In this document: positions 17,921-27,657 of the stretch, piece by piece
Numbering within the stretch: position 1 is the first letter of the stretch
Layout of the letters: every line of letters starts with the position of its first letter
Origin: Petrotoga mobilis SJ95
GTDB taxonomy: Bacteria > Thermotogota > Thermotogae > Petrotogales > Petrotogaceae
DNA length: 64,000 bases
Reading direction: 5' to 3'
Assembly: GCF_000018605.1 (NCBI RefSeq)
Contig: NC_010003.1
Coordinates: 62,001-126,000 of the forward strand
Translations under genes and position numbers: made by a program
The notes under the pieces: generated by a model
Seen by the model: the letters and a program-made list of their open reading frames with translations, nothing else
What the model was told of the DNA's origin: nothing
Databases searched by the model: none

Positions 17921-19474
17921 TTGGAAATTCTGGTATATATAATTATAGGAATAGCTATATTTATCTTATCTCTGCTTGTTGGAATTAATATTGGAAATAG
18001 AAGGATGATCTCCACACTAGCAACCAAAAAAGAAGAATTGGAAGTTGAAATAAAAAACAAACAAAAAGAAATAGAAAAGATGTTAAAAAATGCAGAAGAA
18101 GAAGCTAAGGCATTAAAACAAAAAGAATTACTTGAGGCAAAAGAAGAGATACATAGGCTCAGGCAAGAATTTGATTCAGAAGCAAAGCAACAAAGAGAAG
18201 AACTTAAAGCCAATGAAGAGAGATTAATTAGAAAAGAAGAAAGCTTAGCAAAAAAAGAAGAGAATTTAGAAAAACTAAAAGAAAAATTGGAAGTCCAGCA
18301 TGAAAACGTCTTGAAATTGGAGAAAGAATTAGAAACTAAATTAAATGAAATTGCAAAAATGACCGAAGAAGAAGCACGTCAAGTAGTAATAAACGAAGCA
18401 AGGGATAAATATGAAAGAGAAATTGCCCAAAAGTTCAAAGAAATAAAAGATCATTACGAAGAAGAATCAAAAAAATACGCCAGATGGGTTATCACTACTG
18501 CTATTCAAAGATATGCATCAGATGTCACCAACGAAATAACAACCTCAACCGTAGCTTTGCCCACAGATGACATGAAAGGAAGAATAATAGGTAGAGAGGG
18601 AAGAAACATCAGAACTTTTGAAAAACTCACAGGTACCGATTTGATAATTGATGATACCCCAGAGATAGTTGTAATCTCATCGTTCAACCCATTACGAAGA
18701 GAAATAGCAAAAAGAACACTTGAAATGCTTGTAGCCGATGGAAGAATACATCCTGCTAGAATAGAAGAGCTCTATGAGAAATCAAAAAATGAAATCCAAG
18801 AATACATAAAAGAAGTAGGAAAAGAAGCGGTAATGAGAGTAGGTATAAAACAGCCGCACCTTGAAATAATTAAACTTCTAGGTAGATTAAAATTTAGAAC
18901 CAGTTATGGACAAGATGTATTGGAACATTCAATAGAAGTAGCACAATTTGCTGGAATGATGGCAAGTGAATTAGGATTGAACGTTGAACTAGCTAAAAGA
19001 GCGGCTTTATTACATGATTTAGGAAAGGCTGTGGATCATGAAGTTGAAGGATCACACGCTATTGTTGGAGGGCAAATTGCTAAGAGATACGGAGAAAAAT
19101 TGGAAGTTGTTAATGCTATACAGTATCACCACAATGAAGTTGACCCAATGACACCCGAAGCTGTTTTAGTTGCTGCAAGTGATGCGTTATCGGCATCCAG
19201 GCCTGGTGCACGTAAAGAAACTCTGGAAAATTACATTCGAAGAATCGAGCAACTTGAGGAGATCGCAAAATCATTCAGATACGTTGATAAAGCTTATGCA
19301 ATACAAGCAGGAAGAGAATTGAGAATAATAGTTCAACCAGATAAAGTTGAAGATGAAATCGCAGAAAAATTGGCACACGATATATCTGTTCAAATAGAGG
19401 AAAAGGTTCAATATCCTGGTGTAATCAAAGTAACCGTAATTAGAGAAAAAAGAAGCATATCTTATGCAAGTTAG
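17921..19474 (+). CDS. rny: Ribonuclease Y
   Basis: A 517-residue membrane-anchored endoribonuclease. One N-terminal transmembrane helix (residues about 3-22) is followed by a long charged coiled coil to about residue 190, a KH RNA-binding domain (GRIIGREGRNIRTFEKLTG) and an HD phosphohydrolase domain (LLHDLGKAVDHE, then HHNE). It initiates mRNA decay in bacteria lacking RNase E. The start is TTG at 17921 with GAGGTGA upstream. It is the last gene of the rimO operon. Confidence 0.95.
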   Translation: MEILVYIIIGIAIFILSLLVGINIGNRRMISTLATKKEELEVEIKNKQKEIEKMLKNAEEEAKALKQKELLEAKEEIHRLRQEFDSEAKQQREELKANEERLIRKEESLAKKEENLEKLKEKLEVQHENVLKLEKELETKLNEIAKMTEEEARQVVINEARDKYEREIAQKFKEIKDHYEEESKKYARWVITTAIQRYASDVTNEITTSTVALPTDDMKGRIIGREGRNIRTFEKLTGTDLIIDDTPEIVVISSFNPLRREIAKRTLEMLVADGRIHPARIEELYEKSKNEIQEYIKEVGKEAVMRVGIKQPHLEIIKLLGRLKFRTSYGQDVLEHSIEVAQFAGMMASELGLNVELAKRAALLHDLGKAVDHEVEGSHAIVGGQIAKRYGEKLEVVNAIQYHHNEVDPMTPEAVLVAASDALSASRPGARKETLENYIRRIEQLEEIAKSFRYVDKAYAIQAGRELRIIVQPDKVEDEIAEKLAHDISVQIEEKVQYPGVIKVTVIREKRSISYAS

Positions 19475-19483
19475 AAATCTTAG

Positions 19484-19513
19484 ACGCCCTTTAAAGTTAA
19501 AGGGCGTTTTTTT
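19484..19513. terminator. Terminator between rny and sbcC
   Basis: A 10- to 11-bp stem (ACGCCCTTTA/TAAAGGGCGT) is followed by seven T residues on the plus strand. The minus-strand side lacks a good T run, so it mainly ends the rny transcript, although the stem serves both convergent genes. Confidence 0.85.
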
Positions 19514-22500
19514 CAAAACTTTATGTAGCTACCAGTTTTTCCTGGTATTACCTCGATTTTTGATTTAATTCTTTCTTTCAATTCACTTACATGAGATATT
19601 ATACCCACCATTCTCCCAGTGCTGTTTAGCTCCGTTAATACTTCGATTGCACTATCAAGAGAGTTTGTATCAAGGCTGCCAAATCCTTCATCTATGAAAA
19701 TCGTATCTAAAGAAATACCACCAGCTTCGCTTTGCACCACATCGGCTAATCCTAAAGCAAGAGCTAGTGCAGCTTTAAAACTTTCTCCTCCTGAAAGTGT
19801 TTTTATTTCTCTTTCTTTTCCAGTGTAGATATCAAAAACCATGATTTCTAAACCTTCGCTCTTCCTTGCATCAAGTACCTTAGAAGATCTATGCAAATGA
19901 TATCTCCCATCTGTTAATTTGTTTAATCTTAGATTCGCTTGAGCTAATATTTCTTCGAAATAATAGGCTAGCACGTATTTACTAAGGCTGATCCTTGTAT
20001 TGTTGTCACCTTTACTGACATCTCTTAAGTTCTTTATGGTTGAGTATTCTTTTTCTTGTTTTTCTATCTCTTTTATGACAGTTTCTAAATTAGTTTTTGT
20101 GCCTTTAAGATGCTTTATTTCATATTCTAAATTTGTTTCATTTTTGATTAATTCTTCAATTTCCTTTTGTAATTGATCTATTTCATTTGCTATAGGAGTT
20201 TCATCAATTTTTTTAAGGTTTTTAGTGGATTCTTCTAAATCGATGAGAAGAGTCTGCTTATTCTTTAATTCTTCTTTATATTTTTGAACTTCATCTTCTA
20301 AAGTTTCTATTAAGTTAATTTGTTCTTTCAGTATTTTATATTCTTGTTGATTCTTAAATCCCATTTTTTCTACCATTTGATCGAATTTTTGTTCAGCATT
20401 TTTTACTTGGTCGTCTAATTTAGTTATGTCTTCGGTTAATGTTTTTATTGTTCCTTTTGAAGAGTTTATTATTTCTGAGATTCTGTTAGCTTCTTCTCTT
20501 TTTTGTTCGTAAGTAGTTTTGATATTATGGATAAATTTTCTTTTTTCTTGTATCTCGCTTTTTATTTCATTTTCAGTTTTGTTCTCTAATTGTTCTTTGA
20601 GATTTGTGATTTTAGTTTCTAGTTCTATAATTTTTGATCTCGATTCATCAATAATTTTTCTCAAATTTTCTCTTTGTTCTTCTAGCTCTTTAATTTCTTC
20701 TTTGATCTTTTTATTATCGTTTTTTAGGGATTTGACTTTATTGTATATTTTTATTTTTTGGCCATATTCTTGTTTTTGTTGGTTTAATCTATCTTCGAGT
20801 ATTTTTATTAAATTTTGTATATGAGTGTATATATACTCGCTTTCTTGGGGGATTTGTAGTTCTTCACAGATTCTTTTGTATTCCGATTTAAATAAAGATA
20901 CCTCTTGTGAATATTTGTTTGATACATCTTCGTAATTTCTTAGTATCATTGCCTTTTCTTTCTCTTTTTCATTTAATTTTTGATTGATTTCCTCTAGTTC
21001 TTTTTCTGTTATTAATTTTCCACTACTTTTGGCAGGAGAAGGGTGAACAAGAGATCCACAAACGGGACACGGTTCTCCTTCTTTTAAAGTAGTTGCGAGA
21101 TGATATGCCTGTGATTTTATAAAATCGGTAGTCTTTTTATTTTGTTCTTCCCTTAAGTTCTGGATTTCTATCTCTATTTCTTCTTTTTGCTTCTTTACTT
21201 TTTTATAATCTTTGTGTAAGAGTGCCAATTCTTCGTAGTTTTTGGATAATTCGTTGGCTGCAGATAATAATTTTTCATTTGTATTAATTTCGTTTTTAAG
21301 TATTTCAACGTTTATATCTTCGTTTTCTGATATATATTTTTCGTTTTGTTCCAATTTTCCTTGAGTTTCCGAAAGTTCCTTGTCCTTTTCTTGGCTTTCT
21401 TTAACCTTTTCATCCAAGAGTTTCTTTTTGGTATTGTATTCTTTTATTAAGTTTTTGTACTCAACGTATTTATCTAATTTTTGATTGAGATCTTCAATTT
21501 CTTTTTCAACTGCGGATATCTTTTGATATTGCTTTTCAATTTCTGGTAATTTTTCGTCTATTCGTTGCTTTTCTTCCATACTTTTATCTAATATATCTTG
21601 TTGATCTTTGAGTTGGTTCTTTTTATCGTTTAATTCTTTCAAATACTCTACGTATCTTTCTTCGTATGGAAGTATCTCTTTTGCCTTTTTTAACCTGTTA
21701 AGGAGTTCTTCTCTTTCTTGGATATACTTGGAATTTTGTTGGAGTTCTTCAATCTCTTTTTTAAGGGTCTCTTTCTTTTCGATTAGTTCATTGGTTTTTT
21801 TTATCTTTTCAAGATTTGTATTTAGTTTTTGCAGTTTGTCTTGTTTTTGAGATTTTTGTTTTTCGGTTTCTTCTTTTGAAGTTTCCCTTTTCTTAATTTC
21901 CTTTGTTAATTGATCGATTAGATTTTCAGGATCGATATTTTCTTCTTTCAACAATTGTTTGTATTCTTCTGATTCAAGGTTTATTGTTTCTAATATGTTT
22001 CTGACTTTTTGTTGTTGTTCTTTTAATCCTTTTTCTATATTTTTAAAAATCTCGTCTATTTTTTGTTCGAAGCGCTCATATATACTTATGTCAAATATCT
22101 TCTTAAAGATCTCCGCTCTTTCATTTGAATTGGCTGTTATAAACTTTCTGAATTCTCCTTGGGGAATCATCACTATTTGCTTGAATTGTTCATAGTTAAG
22201 GCCTAAATATTCTTCTACCTTACTATTTACTTTTTTAACCCCAGTTTCGTGTAATATCAATTCACCATTTTGATATATTTTTATACTAGCTTGACTGTTT
22301 TGCTTTGTGGTACCCTCACCATCTTTTTTGGATCTTTCGTAAGAAGGGGTTCTTGAGACTTCGATTATTTTATCTTTAAATTGAAATTCAAATTCCACGT
22401 ATGTGTCGGTGTTTTCATCTGCAAAATGAGACCTGGCTATCGCATCTCCTCTTTCATCCATCGAACCATTTCCGTATAAGGCATAACAGATAGCGTCGAA

Positions 22501-22632
22501 AATAGTAGTTTTTCCTGCACCTGTTGGACCTGTAATTAAGAATAAAGTATCGTTTCTTAATTTGTTAAAATCTATTTCTTGCTCTTCCAAAAAAGGTCCA
22601 AATGCCTGGAATTTTAATTTTATTGGTTTCAT
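19513..22632 (-). CDS. sbcC: Exonuclease subunit SbcC (Rad50-like)
   Basis: A 1039-residue SMC-like ATPase with Walker A GPTGAGKTTIFD near residue 35 and a long heptad coiled coil. The zinc hook CPVC near residue 522 sits in the middle, followed by a second coiled coil, the signature LSGGESFKAALALALG and Walker B TIFIDEGFGSLD. With SbcD it opens hairpins and trims blocked DNA ends. Its ATG overlaps the sbcD stop (ATGA). Apparent plus-strand reading frames across the coiled coil are shadows of its lysine and glutamate codons. Confidence 0.95.
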   Translation of the reverse strand: MKPIKLKFQAFGPFLEEQEIDFNKLRNDTLFLITGPTGAGKTTIFDAICYALYGNGSMDERGDAIARSHFADENTDTYVEFEFQFKDKIIEVSRTPSYERSKKDGEGTTKQNSQASIKIYQNGELILHETGVKKVNSKVEEYLGLNYEQFKQIVMIPQGEFRKFITANSNERAEIFKKIFDISIYERFEQKIDEIFKNIEKGLKEQQQKVRNILETINLESEEYKQLLKEENIDPENLIDQLTKEIKKRETSKEETEKQKSQKQDKLQKLNTNLEKIKKTNELIEKKETLKKEIEELQQNSKYIQEREELLNRLKKAKEILPYEERYVEYLKELNDKKNQLKDQQDILDKSMEEKQRIDEKLPEIEKQYQKISAVEKEIEDLNQKLDKYVEYKNLIKEYNTKKKLLDEKVKESQEKDKELSETQGKLEQNEKYISENEDINVEILKNEINTNEKLLSAANELSKNYEELALLHKDYKKVKKQKEEIEIEIQNLREEQNKKTTDFIKSQAYHLATTLKEGEPCPVCGSLVHPSPAKSSGKLITEKELEEINQKLNEKEKEKAMILRNYEDVSNKYSQEVSLFKSEYKRICEELQIPQESEYIYTHIQNLIKILEDRLNQQKQEYGQKIKIYNKVKSLKNDNKKIKEEIKELEEQRENLRKIIDESRSKIIELETKITNLKEQLENKTENEIKSEIQEKRKFIHNIKTTYEQKREEANRISEIINSSKGTIKTLTEDITKLDDQVKNAEQKFDQMVEKMGFKNQQEYKILKEQINLIETLEDEVQKYKEELKNKQTLLIDLEESTKNLKKIDETPIANEIDQLQKEIEELIKNETNLEYEIKHLKGTKTNLETVIKEIEKQEKEYSTIKNLRDVSKGDNNTRISLSKYVLAYYFEEILAQANLRLNKLTDGRYHLHRSSKVLDARKSEGLEIMVFDIYTGKEREIKTLSGGESFKAALALALGLADVVQSEAGGISLDTIFIDEGFGSLDTNSLDSAIEVLTELNSTGRMVGIISHVSELKERIKSKIEVIPGKTGSYIKF

Positions 22633-23753
22633 ATATCATCACCGCTTGTTTTTTGTAGCCCGTTGAAAATGCTTGTCACTATCTGTTTTTCTTCAAAAGA
22701 GAGTTCTTGGTTTTTGACTTCTTGGTAAAACAATTTGAAAAGATCCACTGGCGATATTTTCCTTATATTATAATCCCTTGTTTTTATTTCATCGTTTGTT
22801 TTTAAATTGGGGAAATCAAGGGATAGAACATTTGGGAATTTTGCTCTCAATTTGTTTATAGCGTCATAAACGGGTTTGGTGTTTTCTAATATGATTTGAA
22901 GATAATCTTCTGAACTCTCCATTTTCATTATGTCATCAAATGATCCTCTTATTATTTTCATATCTTTAGCGGTCTTAAAGCTCAATTTTTCAACTTTTAT
23001 ATTTCCCTTTTCTTTCATTTCTACTAAGTTCATTCCTTTTATATGGTCTGCTTCACTGAAGGAGTACTTTAAAAGAGAACCGGAATAATAAATATTTTTG
23101 ATCTTTTGAGGTCTGTGAAGATGTCCAAGGGCAACGTAATCAAATTTTTCAAAGATATCTGGATCCACATATTCACTTCCTCCAATTGTCAGAGGTCTTT
23201 CGGATTCACTATTCAATCCACCCTTTATGTATTCGTGGGCTATTAATACGTTCCTTTCATCTTCATCCAAATCGATACTGTCTAAGTAGTGCTTTAAAAG
23301 CTGGGTTTTATCCTCAAAATTTGTCTCGAATATATCACCGGCTTTTTGAGAATCAACGTATGGAAGCATAAAAAAATTAACGGGACCATACTCGTCATTA
23401 AAGGTGATTTTTTTAACTTCTTTTTTCAAAGTACCTTCGATATGAAGATTCATATTAGAGAGTATACCATTCAAGAACTCAAGTCTCTCATCGCTATCGT
23501 GATTTCCTGAGATTATGAGTGTGGGAATTTTTAATCCGAGTACAATTTTGGAGAGTACTTCGTTCAGTAGATTAACTGCCTCTGATGGAGGAATGCCTCT
23601 ATCGTATAAATCTCCTGCTATCAATAATACATCCGGTGGAGTTTTGGATAAATATGCCAAAAAGTTATCTAAAATATATTTTTGATCCAAAGTCATATAG
23701 TTGGAATATATTATCTTTCCAAGATGCCAATCCGCAGTATGAACAAATTTCAT
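22629..23753 (-). CDS. sbcD: Exonuclease subunit SbcD (Mre11-like)
   Basis: A calcineurin-like phosphoesterase of 374 residues with the metal-binding motifs HTADWHLGK, AGDLYDRG, SGNHDS and ALGHLHRPQ. These carry the D/H/N ligands for two Mn ions expected in Mre11-type nucleases. The ATG at 23753 lies behind GGAGGAAG, so a longer TTG start at 23768 is not used. It is the promoter-proximal partner of sbcC. Confidence 0.95.
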   Translation of the reverse strand: MKFVHTADWHLGKIIYSNYMTLDQKYILDNFLAYLSKTPPDVLLIAGDLYDRGIPPSEAVNLLNEVLSKIVLGLKIPTLIISGNHDSDERLEFLNGILSNMNLHIEGTLKKEVKKITFNDEYGPVNFFMLPYVDSQKAGDIFETNFEDKTQLLKHYLDSIDLDEDERNVLIAHEYIKGGLNSESERPLTIGGSEYVDPDIFEKFDYVALGHLHRPQKIKNIYYSGSLLKYSFSEADHIKGMNLVEMKEKGNIKVEKLSFKTAKDMKIIRGSFDDIMKMESSEDYLQIILENTKPVYDAINKLRAKFPNVLSLDFPNLKTNDEIKTRDYNIRKISPVDLFKLFYQEVKNQELSFEEKQIVTSIFNGLQKTSGDDI

Positions 23754-23773
23754 AATAGCTTCCTCCAAATTCT

Positions 23774-23800
23774 AAAAAAGGGATGCAAGTTGCATCCCTT
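23774..23800 (-). terminator. Terminator after the ferritin-like gene
   Basis: On the minus strand a near-perfect inverted repeat (AAGGGATGCAA/TTGCATCCCTT) is followed by six T residues, just before the sbcD ribosome binding site. Confidence 0.85.
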
Positions 23801-23815
23801 ATCTTTCAACTTTTT

Positions 23816-24322
23816 TTAATACAATGGTTCTACATCCATATGTTCCCAATAATCTTTGGATAATTTTTGATAGAGCGTATAAATTCTATCTCTATGTTCT
23901 TTTTCCCATTCTGCTAGATGATTCAATATCTTTTTCAACTCTTCATCTTCAACACTTTCAGCAGCTTTGTTATAGAAATTCATGAAATCTTCTTCGATAA
24001 GATACGCCATTCTTAATACAGGAATATCGGATTTTACTGCTGTAAAATCACCCTGGTAAGCTATTTCTTGGGTAGCTCTTTTGGAAAAAGATTTGCCCAC
24101 ATCAGTGGGTTGTGAGAAATGTCCATAATCATGACTTTTTACATCTTTTATTAGGCTACTTATATAATCTGCGTGACCTTTCTCCATGCTGCTTAAATCT
24201 TCAAAGGTTTCCTTAACTTGTTTAATTTTTACTGTTTTTGCTTTTGATTCGTAAAATTGCATTCCTTCTAATTCCTTAGATAAAGAATATTCTAATATAC
24301 CAAGAGCCTTTTTTTCATTCAA
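23816..24322 (-). CDS. Rubrerythrin-like ferritin-fold diiron protein
   Basis: About 168 residues forming a four-helix bundle with paired glutamates (EYSLSKELEGMQFYE, SSMEKGHADYI, YLIEEDFMNFYNKAAE, LAEWEKEHRDRIY). This is the diiron pattern of rubrerythrin. The C-terminal rubredoxin domain is absent. It may remove peroxide or handle iron in an anaerobe. I place the start at the TTG at 24322, about 8 nt after GGAGGTG; a TTG at 24337 lies upstream of that site and is unlikely. It is a single-gene transcript ending in a strong terminator. Confidence 0.8.
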   Translation of the reverse strand: MNEKKALGILEYSLSKELEGMQFYESKAKTVKIKQVKETFEDLSSMEKGHADYISSLIKDVKSHDYGHFSQPTDVGKSFSKRATQEIAYQGDFTAVKSDIPVLRMAYLIEEDFMNFYNKAAESVEDEELKKILNHLAEWEKEHRDRIYTLYQKLSKDYWEHMDVEPLY

Positions 24323-24411
24323 AGAAAACACCTCCAACTATTTGTTTTATATTGCCTATAGAAACTTTAACATTTGATTTAGAAACCCTTTGCCACACAA
24401 CCAACAGTCAA

Positions 24412-24999
24412 CTATTTTGAATATTCTACATAAATGTAAGGTAAAAGAATAAATTCTAAAATAATTGATAAGTAAAGTCCAACAACAGGTATCATTCCCA
24501 AAAGAAAAATAACAAGTAAAAGCAGAAATATTTGTAAGAAGTTTTCTCCGTTAAAAACGAAAGAAAAACTCCTTTTTAGAGAATCGGTAACCGAAAGCTT
24601 GTCAACCACCAATGCAGACGGAGAAAAAATTAAGAAAAGGGCTAATATTAAACCCGGGATAACATAAGCTAAAGTTCCAAGAGATATAAGAAAACCTACC
24701 ACAATAGAAAGCACGATTATATCTAATAGAAGTTGATTAACTTGAGAGAAACTATTTTTAAGATCAATTTTTTCCCCTTTTTTATATTGATCAAATAATA
24801 TAGCGATCCAAGCGATTAAGAACATTGTACTTATACCTATAACAATAGAAGATAAAAAATTAGCAATGGGTCCTATAAATCTTATAGCATCGAAAAGTAA
24901 AGTAAGTATAATCCCTATAAAGACTGGTATGAGAATGATTGGATTTTTACCGACTATTTTAAACGGTTCGGTAAAAACATCACCTAGTTTTATTCTCAT
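24412..24999 (-). CDS. Multi-pass membrane protein, 195 aa
   Basis: I recognise no specific function. Five or six hydrophobic segments (about 20-40, 45-70, 90-120, 122-145, 150-185) and the SPSALVVDKLSVTDSLKRSF segment resemble the YciC/DUF975-like group of inner-membrane proteins with an amphipathic helix before the last helices. It has an ATG start behind GGGGGG-type Shine-Dalgarno sequence and lies 30 nt after the cation efflux gene on the same strand. Confidence 0.65.
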   Translation of the reverse strand: MRIKLGDVFTEPFKIVGKNPIILIPVFIGIILTLLFDAIRFIGPIANFLSSIVIGISTMFLIAWIAILFDQYKKGEKIDLKNSFSQVNQLLLDIIVLSIVVGFLISLGTLAYVIPGLILALFLIFSPSALVVDKLSVTDSLKRSFSFVFNGENFLQIFLLLLVIFLLGMIPVVGLYLSIILEFILLPYIYVEYSK

Positions 25000-25029
25000 G
25001 CATATTCCCCCCTCTAATTTTTAAGACAC

Positions 25030-25932
25030 TCATGTGACTTTTTCTCCTTCCAAACATCTATTTTTTTCAAATTGCAAAGTAGTATGATCGATTTCAAAAT
25101 CTTCTTTTAAAACTTTGTTTAATTTATCTATGCAATTATCTAAATCATAATTATTTTGGTCCAAACTTTCTTGAAGTCTTATATGAGCTTCCATGTATTT
25201 GTCTTTTCCGTCGGTTGTCCAAATGTGGATATGGTGAACATCTTTTACGAAATCAAACTTCTCCAATTTTGCTTTTATTTTTTCAATTTCAATATCCGTT
25301 GGAGTTCCTTGTAGTAATATATTTACAGTGTTCTTAAGTAGTGGTACACTTTCTACAAATATATACCCGCTTATCATAAGAGTGAATATAGCATCAACGA
25401 TATAAAGTTTTTGATAAATGATCAAAAATGCCCCAATGATAACGAATATAGACGAAAAGGTATCACTAAGGATATGAACAAAAGTAGCTCTGACATTTAG
25501 ATTTGTTTTTGAACCAGAATGCAGTAAATATGCAGTTGCTAAATTACCTGCTAAACCAATGAAAGCAACTATTAACATAATGTTACCTTGTATGATCGAT
25601 GGATTTGATAATTTATTTATACCTTCAATAAGTAAATAAACAGCAATAACCATTAATATTTCTGTATTTACAAAAGCGGCAAGTGTCTCCACCCTTTTAT
25701 AGCCGTATGTCCTTTTTGAGTCTCGTTTCTTTTTTGACAAAACTCTTGCTATATAACTTATAAGAATTGCGGTAGTATCGTTAAGATTATGTATGGCATC
25801 GGATAATAAAGCTAAACTATTAGAAAAGATTCCACCTAATATCTCTGTTATAGTTATTCCAAAATTTAGTATAACTGAAAAAAGAAGTCTAAAATCTAGA
25901 GCCCTTTCTTTTTCTTCATGATTTAGATCCAT
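25030..25932 (-). CDS. Cation diffusion facilitator (CDF) metal exporter
   Basis: A 300-residue CDF transporter with six transmembrane helices. The metal site is formed by SDAIHNLND in helix 2 and HILSD in helix 5, and the C-terminal cytosolic domain (HHIHIWTTDGKDKYMEAHI) is intact. The HxxxD pairs are typical of Zn2+ (and Co/Cd) exporters using a proton antiport mechanism. It lies 11 nt after the methyltransferase gene in the same minus-strand run. Confidence 0.9.
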   Translation of the reverse strand: MDLNHEEKERALDFRLLFSVILNFGITITEILGGIFSNSLALLSDAIHNLNDTTAILISYIARVLSKKKRDSKRTYGYKRVETLAAFVNTEILMVIAVYLLIEGINKLSNPSIIQGNIMLIVAFIGLAGNLATAYLLHSGSKTNLNVRATFVHILSDTFSSIFVIIGAFLIIYQKLYIVDAIFTLMISGYIFVESVPLLKNTVNILLQGTPTDIEIEKIKAKLEKFDFVKDVHHIHIWTTDGKDKYMEAHIRLQESLDQNNYDLDNCIDKLNKVLKEDFEIDHTTLQFEKNRCLEGEKVT

Positions 25933-25943
25933 AAAACCATCCT

Positions 25944-26468
25944 TTATTTTATTGGCAATTCACTTGAATCATAAACATAGATACCATTTTCATATTTTGA
26001 ATATTTCCATTTCGGGAAAGTCCATTGATTTGAAATTACTTTTGCACCCGGCTTGAGTTCTTTTTTTAACTTGTTTTCTAATTCATTCATCGCAAAATCC
26101 ACTTGAAAAACTGTTATAATATCGAATTTAGATAAATCCGCTTTCCAAAAGTTTTTCCAATGAATGAATGCCTTTCCTTTTAGCCCGGCTCTTCTAATAT
26201 TTATCCTTGAAATCAAAACTAAAAAAGGATTTATCTCAAAACCATGAGCTTGTGCACCTTTTTCAGCAAAGGCTATAACAACACGGCCATCTCCCGATCC
26301 TAAATCTACCGATATCTCGTCCCCCTTTATTTCTGCTATGTCAACCATTTTTTTAACGTCTCTTTTTCTACTTGGATCAAAGATTGCACCCTTCAACGAA
26401 AAAGGAATTATCCAGAAAAAAAGTAAATATAATATTAATAAAGCTAAAATTGTAAAAAATATCCACAT
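25944..26468 (-). CDS. Membrane-anchored SAM-dependent methyltransferase
   Basis: A 174-residue protein with an N-terminal hydrophobic helix (about 2-20) and a compact Rossmann methyltransferase domain carrying DLGSGDGRVVIAFA (motif I) and GFEINP (acidic loop). Its size and arrangement resemble the FAM173/ATPSCKMT-like lysine methyltransferases. The substrate is unknown, and a membrane-associated protein target is only inferred. Confidence 0.72.
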   Translation of the reverse strand: MWIFFTILALLILYLLFFWIIPFSLKGAIFDPSRKRDVKKMVDIAEIKGDEISVDLGSGDGRVVIAFAEKGAQAHGFEINPFLVLISRINIRRAGLKGKAFIHWKNFWKADLSKFDIITVFQVDFAMNELENKLKKELKPGAKVISNQWTFPKWKYSKYENGIYVYDSSELPIK

Positions 26469-26505
26469 ATTTTCTCCCTAGTTATGAATAGAATATATTG
26501 TGATC

Positions 26506-27000
26506 TTACCATCTTTTGTATTTTGTTACTTCTCGCAAGAAGGTCTTTCTTTTTTCTTTGTCGCTTTCTTTTTCTACATCTAACGGGGGATATCCGTCTA
26601 TTACTCCTAATATACCTCTTCCCTGATCACTTTCAGCTACAATTATTTGTAAAGGGTTTGCTGTGGCAGCAAAAATATTGAGTACTTCTTGCACATTCAA
26701 TAGTTGATTTTTTATGTTTATTGGGAACCCGTTTTTAATAATTAACACAAAGCAATGACCTGCTCCTATCTTTTGAGCGTTATCGATAGCTACTTTAATC
26801 AACTCATCATCGTTCCCATCGTATCTTACAAGGCGTGGACCAGACGCTTCGTTGAAAGCTAAGCCAAATTTTAAAGAAGGATTCGTTGTAACTATACTTT
26901 CATAGATATCTTCGACGGTTTTTATGAAATGCGATTGCCCCACTATTATATTCGTATCTTCGGGAATATCTAACTGTACAACATCGAGATTTAAATCCAT
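26506..27000 (-). CDS. Adenosine-specific kinase family protein
   Basis: A 164-residue single-domain protein of the DUF355/adenosine-specific kinase family (structurally known from Pyrobaculum and Thermotoga relatives). Diagnostic segments are [44 protein letters not shown] and [14 protein letters not shown]. It is cytosolic and probably binds or phosphorylates adenosine. It is followed by a PEBP-type gene on the same strand. Confidence 0.85.
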   Translation of the reverse strand: MDLNLDVVQLDIPEDTNIIVGQSHFIKTVEDIYESIVTTNPSLKFGLAFNEASGPRLVRYDGNDDELIKVAIDNAQKIGAGHCFVLIIKNGFPINIKNQLLNVQEVLNIFAATANPLQIIVAESDQGRGILGVIDGYPPLDVEKESDKEKRKTFLREVTKYKRW

Positions 27001-27064
27001 CTTTCGCCTCCTGATTATTTTTTTTGAAATAGTATCTTTAGGAATTGCTAAAAATTTCTAAAAA

Positions 27065-27535
27065 TCAATCTCTTTTATACAATCCTACAATTTCAGCTTT
27101 TTCTATTATATGCCCTTCCATAGCTTTCAATAAATCTTCTTTTGTTGTGTTTTGAGGTAAATCTAAAGTTGTATCTAATGCATAAAGTTTGAAATGGTAA
27201 TGGTGAACTCCATGCCCAACAGGAGGGCAAGGGCCCATGTATCCAGTTTGATGAGCACTGTTTTTCCCTTGATTTAATGAAAGCGGATTAGTTACAGAGT
27301 ATTCTTTTGGGATCCTTTCAGGAATCTCTTCAACTAACTCAATGTTCCATGCTACCCAATGCACAAAGGTCCCCATCGGAGCATCTGGATCGTCCATTAT
27401 CAACGCCAAAGATTTCGCTTTTTCGGGAATTCCTTCGATTAACAATATAGGGCTGATATCCCTACCCTCGCAAGTATAAGTACTTGGAATATAATCGTTG
27501 TTTTTAAAAACTGGTGAGGAAATTTTTAAAGCCAT
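27065..27535 (-). CDS. YbhB/YbcL-family PEBP-like protein
   Basis: A 156-residue phosphatidylethanolamine-binding-protein fold with the conserved MDDPDAPMGTFVHWVAWNI and the anion-binding GPCPPVGHGVHHYHF segments. The family is called Raf-kinase-inhibitor-like, but its bacterial role is unknown. There is no signal peptide, so it is cytosolic. The ATG is preceded by GGAGGGAA. Confidence 0.9.
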   Translation of the reverse strand: MALKISSPVFKNNDYIPSTYTCEGRDISPILLIEGIPEKAKSLALIMDDPDAPMGTFVHWVAWNIELVEEIPERIPKEYSVTNPLSLNQGKNSAHQTGYMGPCPPVGHGVHHYHFKLYALDTTLDLPQNTTKEDLLKAMEGHIIEKAEIVGLYKRD

Positions 27536-27657
27536 ATAGATTTCCCTCCTTCTACCGATAATTTAAAAGCAACTAACAACTAAAAAATGTACATTATAAT
27601 TATACCATAAAAAAACTATACTTCTGATGTCTTTAATCAAACTACTACTTTTATCAG

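Noticed and set aside
20519-22195. Plus-strand reading frames across sbcC
   Set aside because: Their hydrophobic, Ser/Phe-rich translations are the antisense of a Lys/Glu coiled coil, with no ribosome binding sites.
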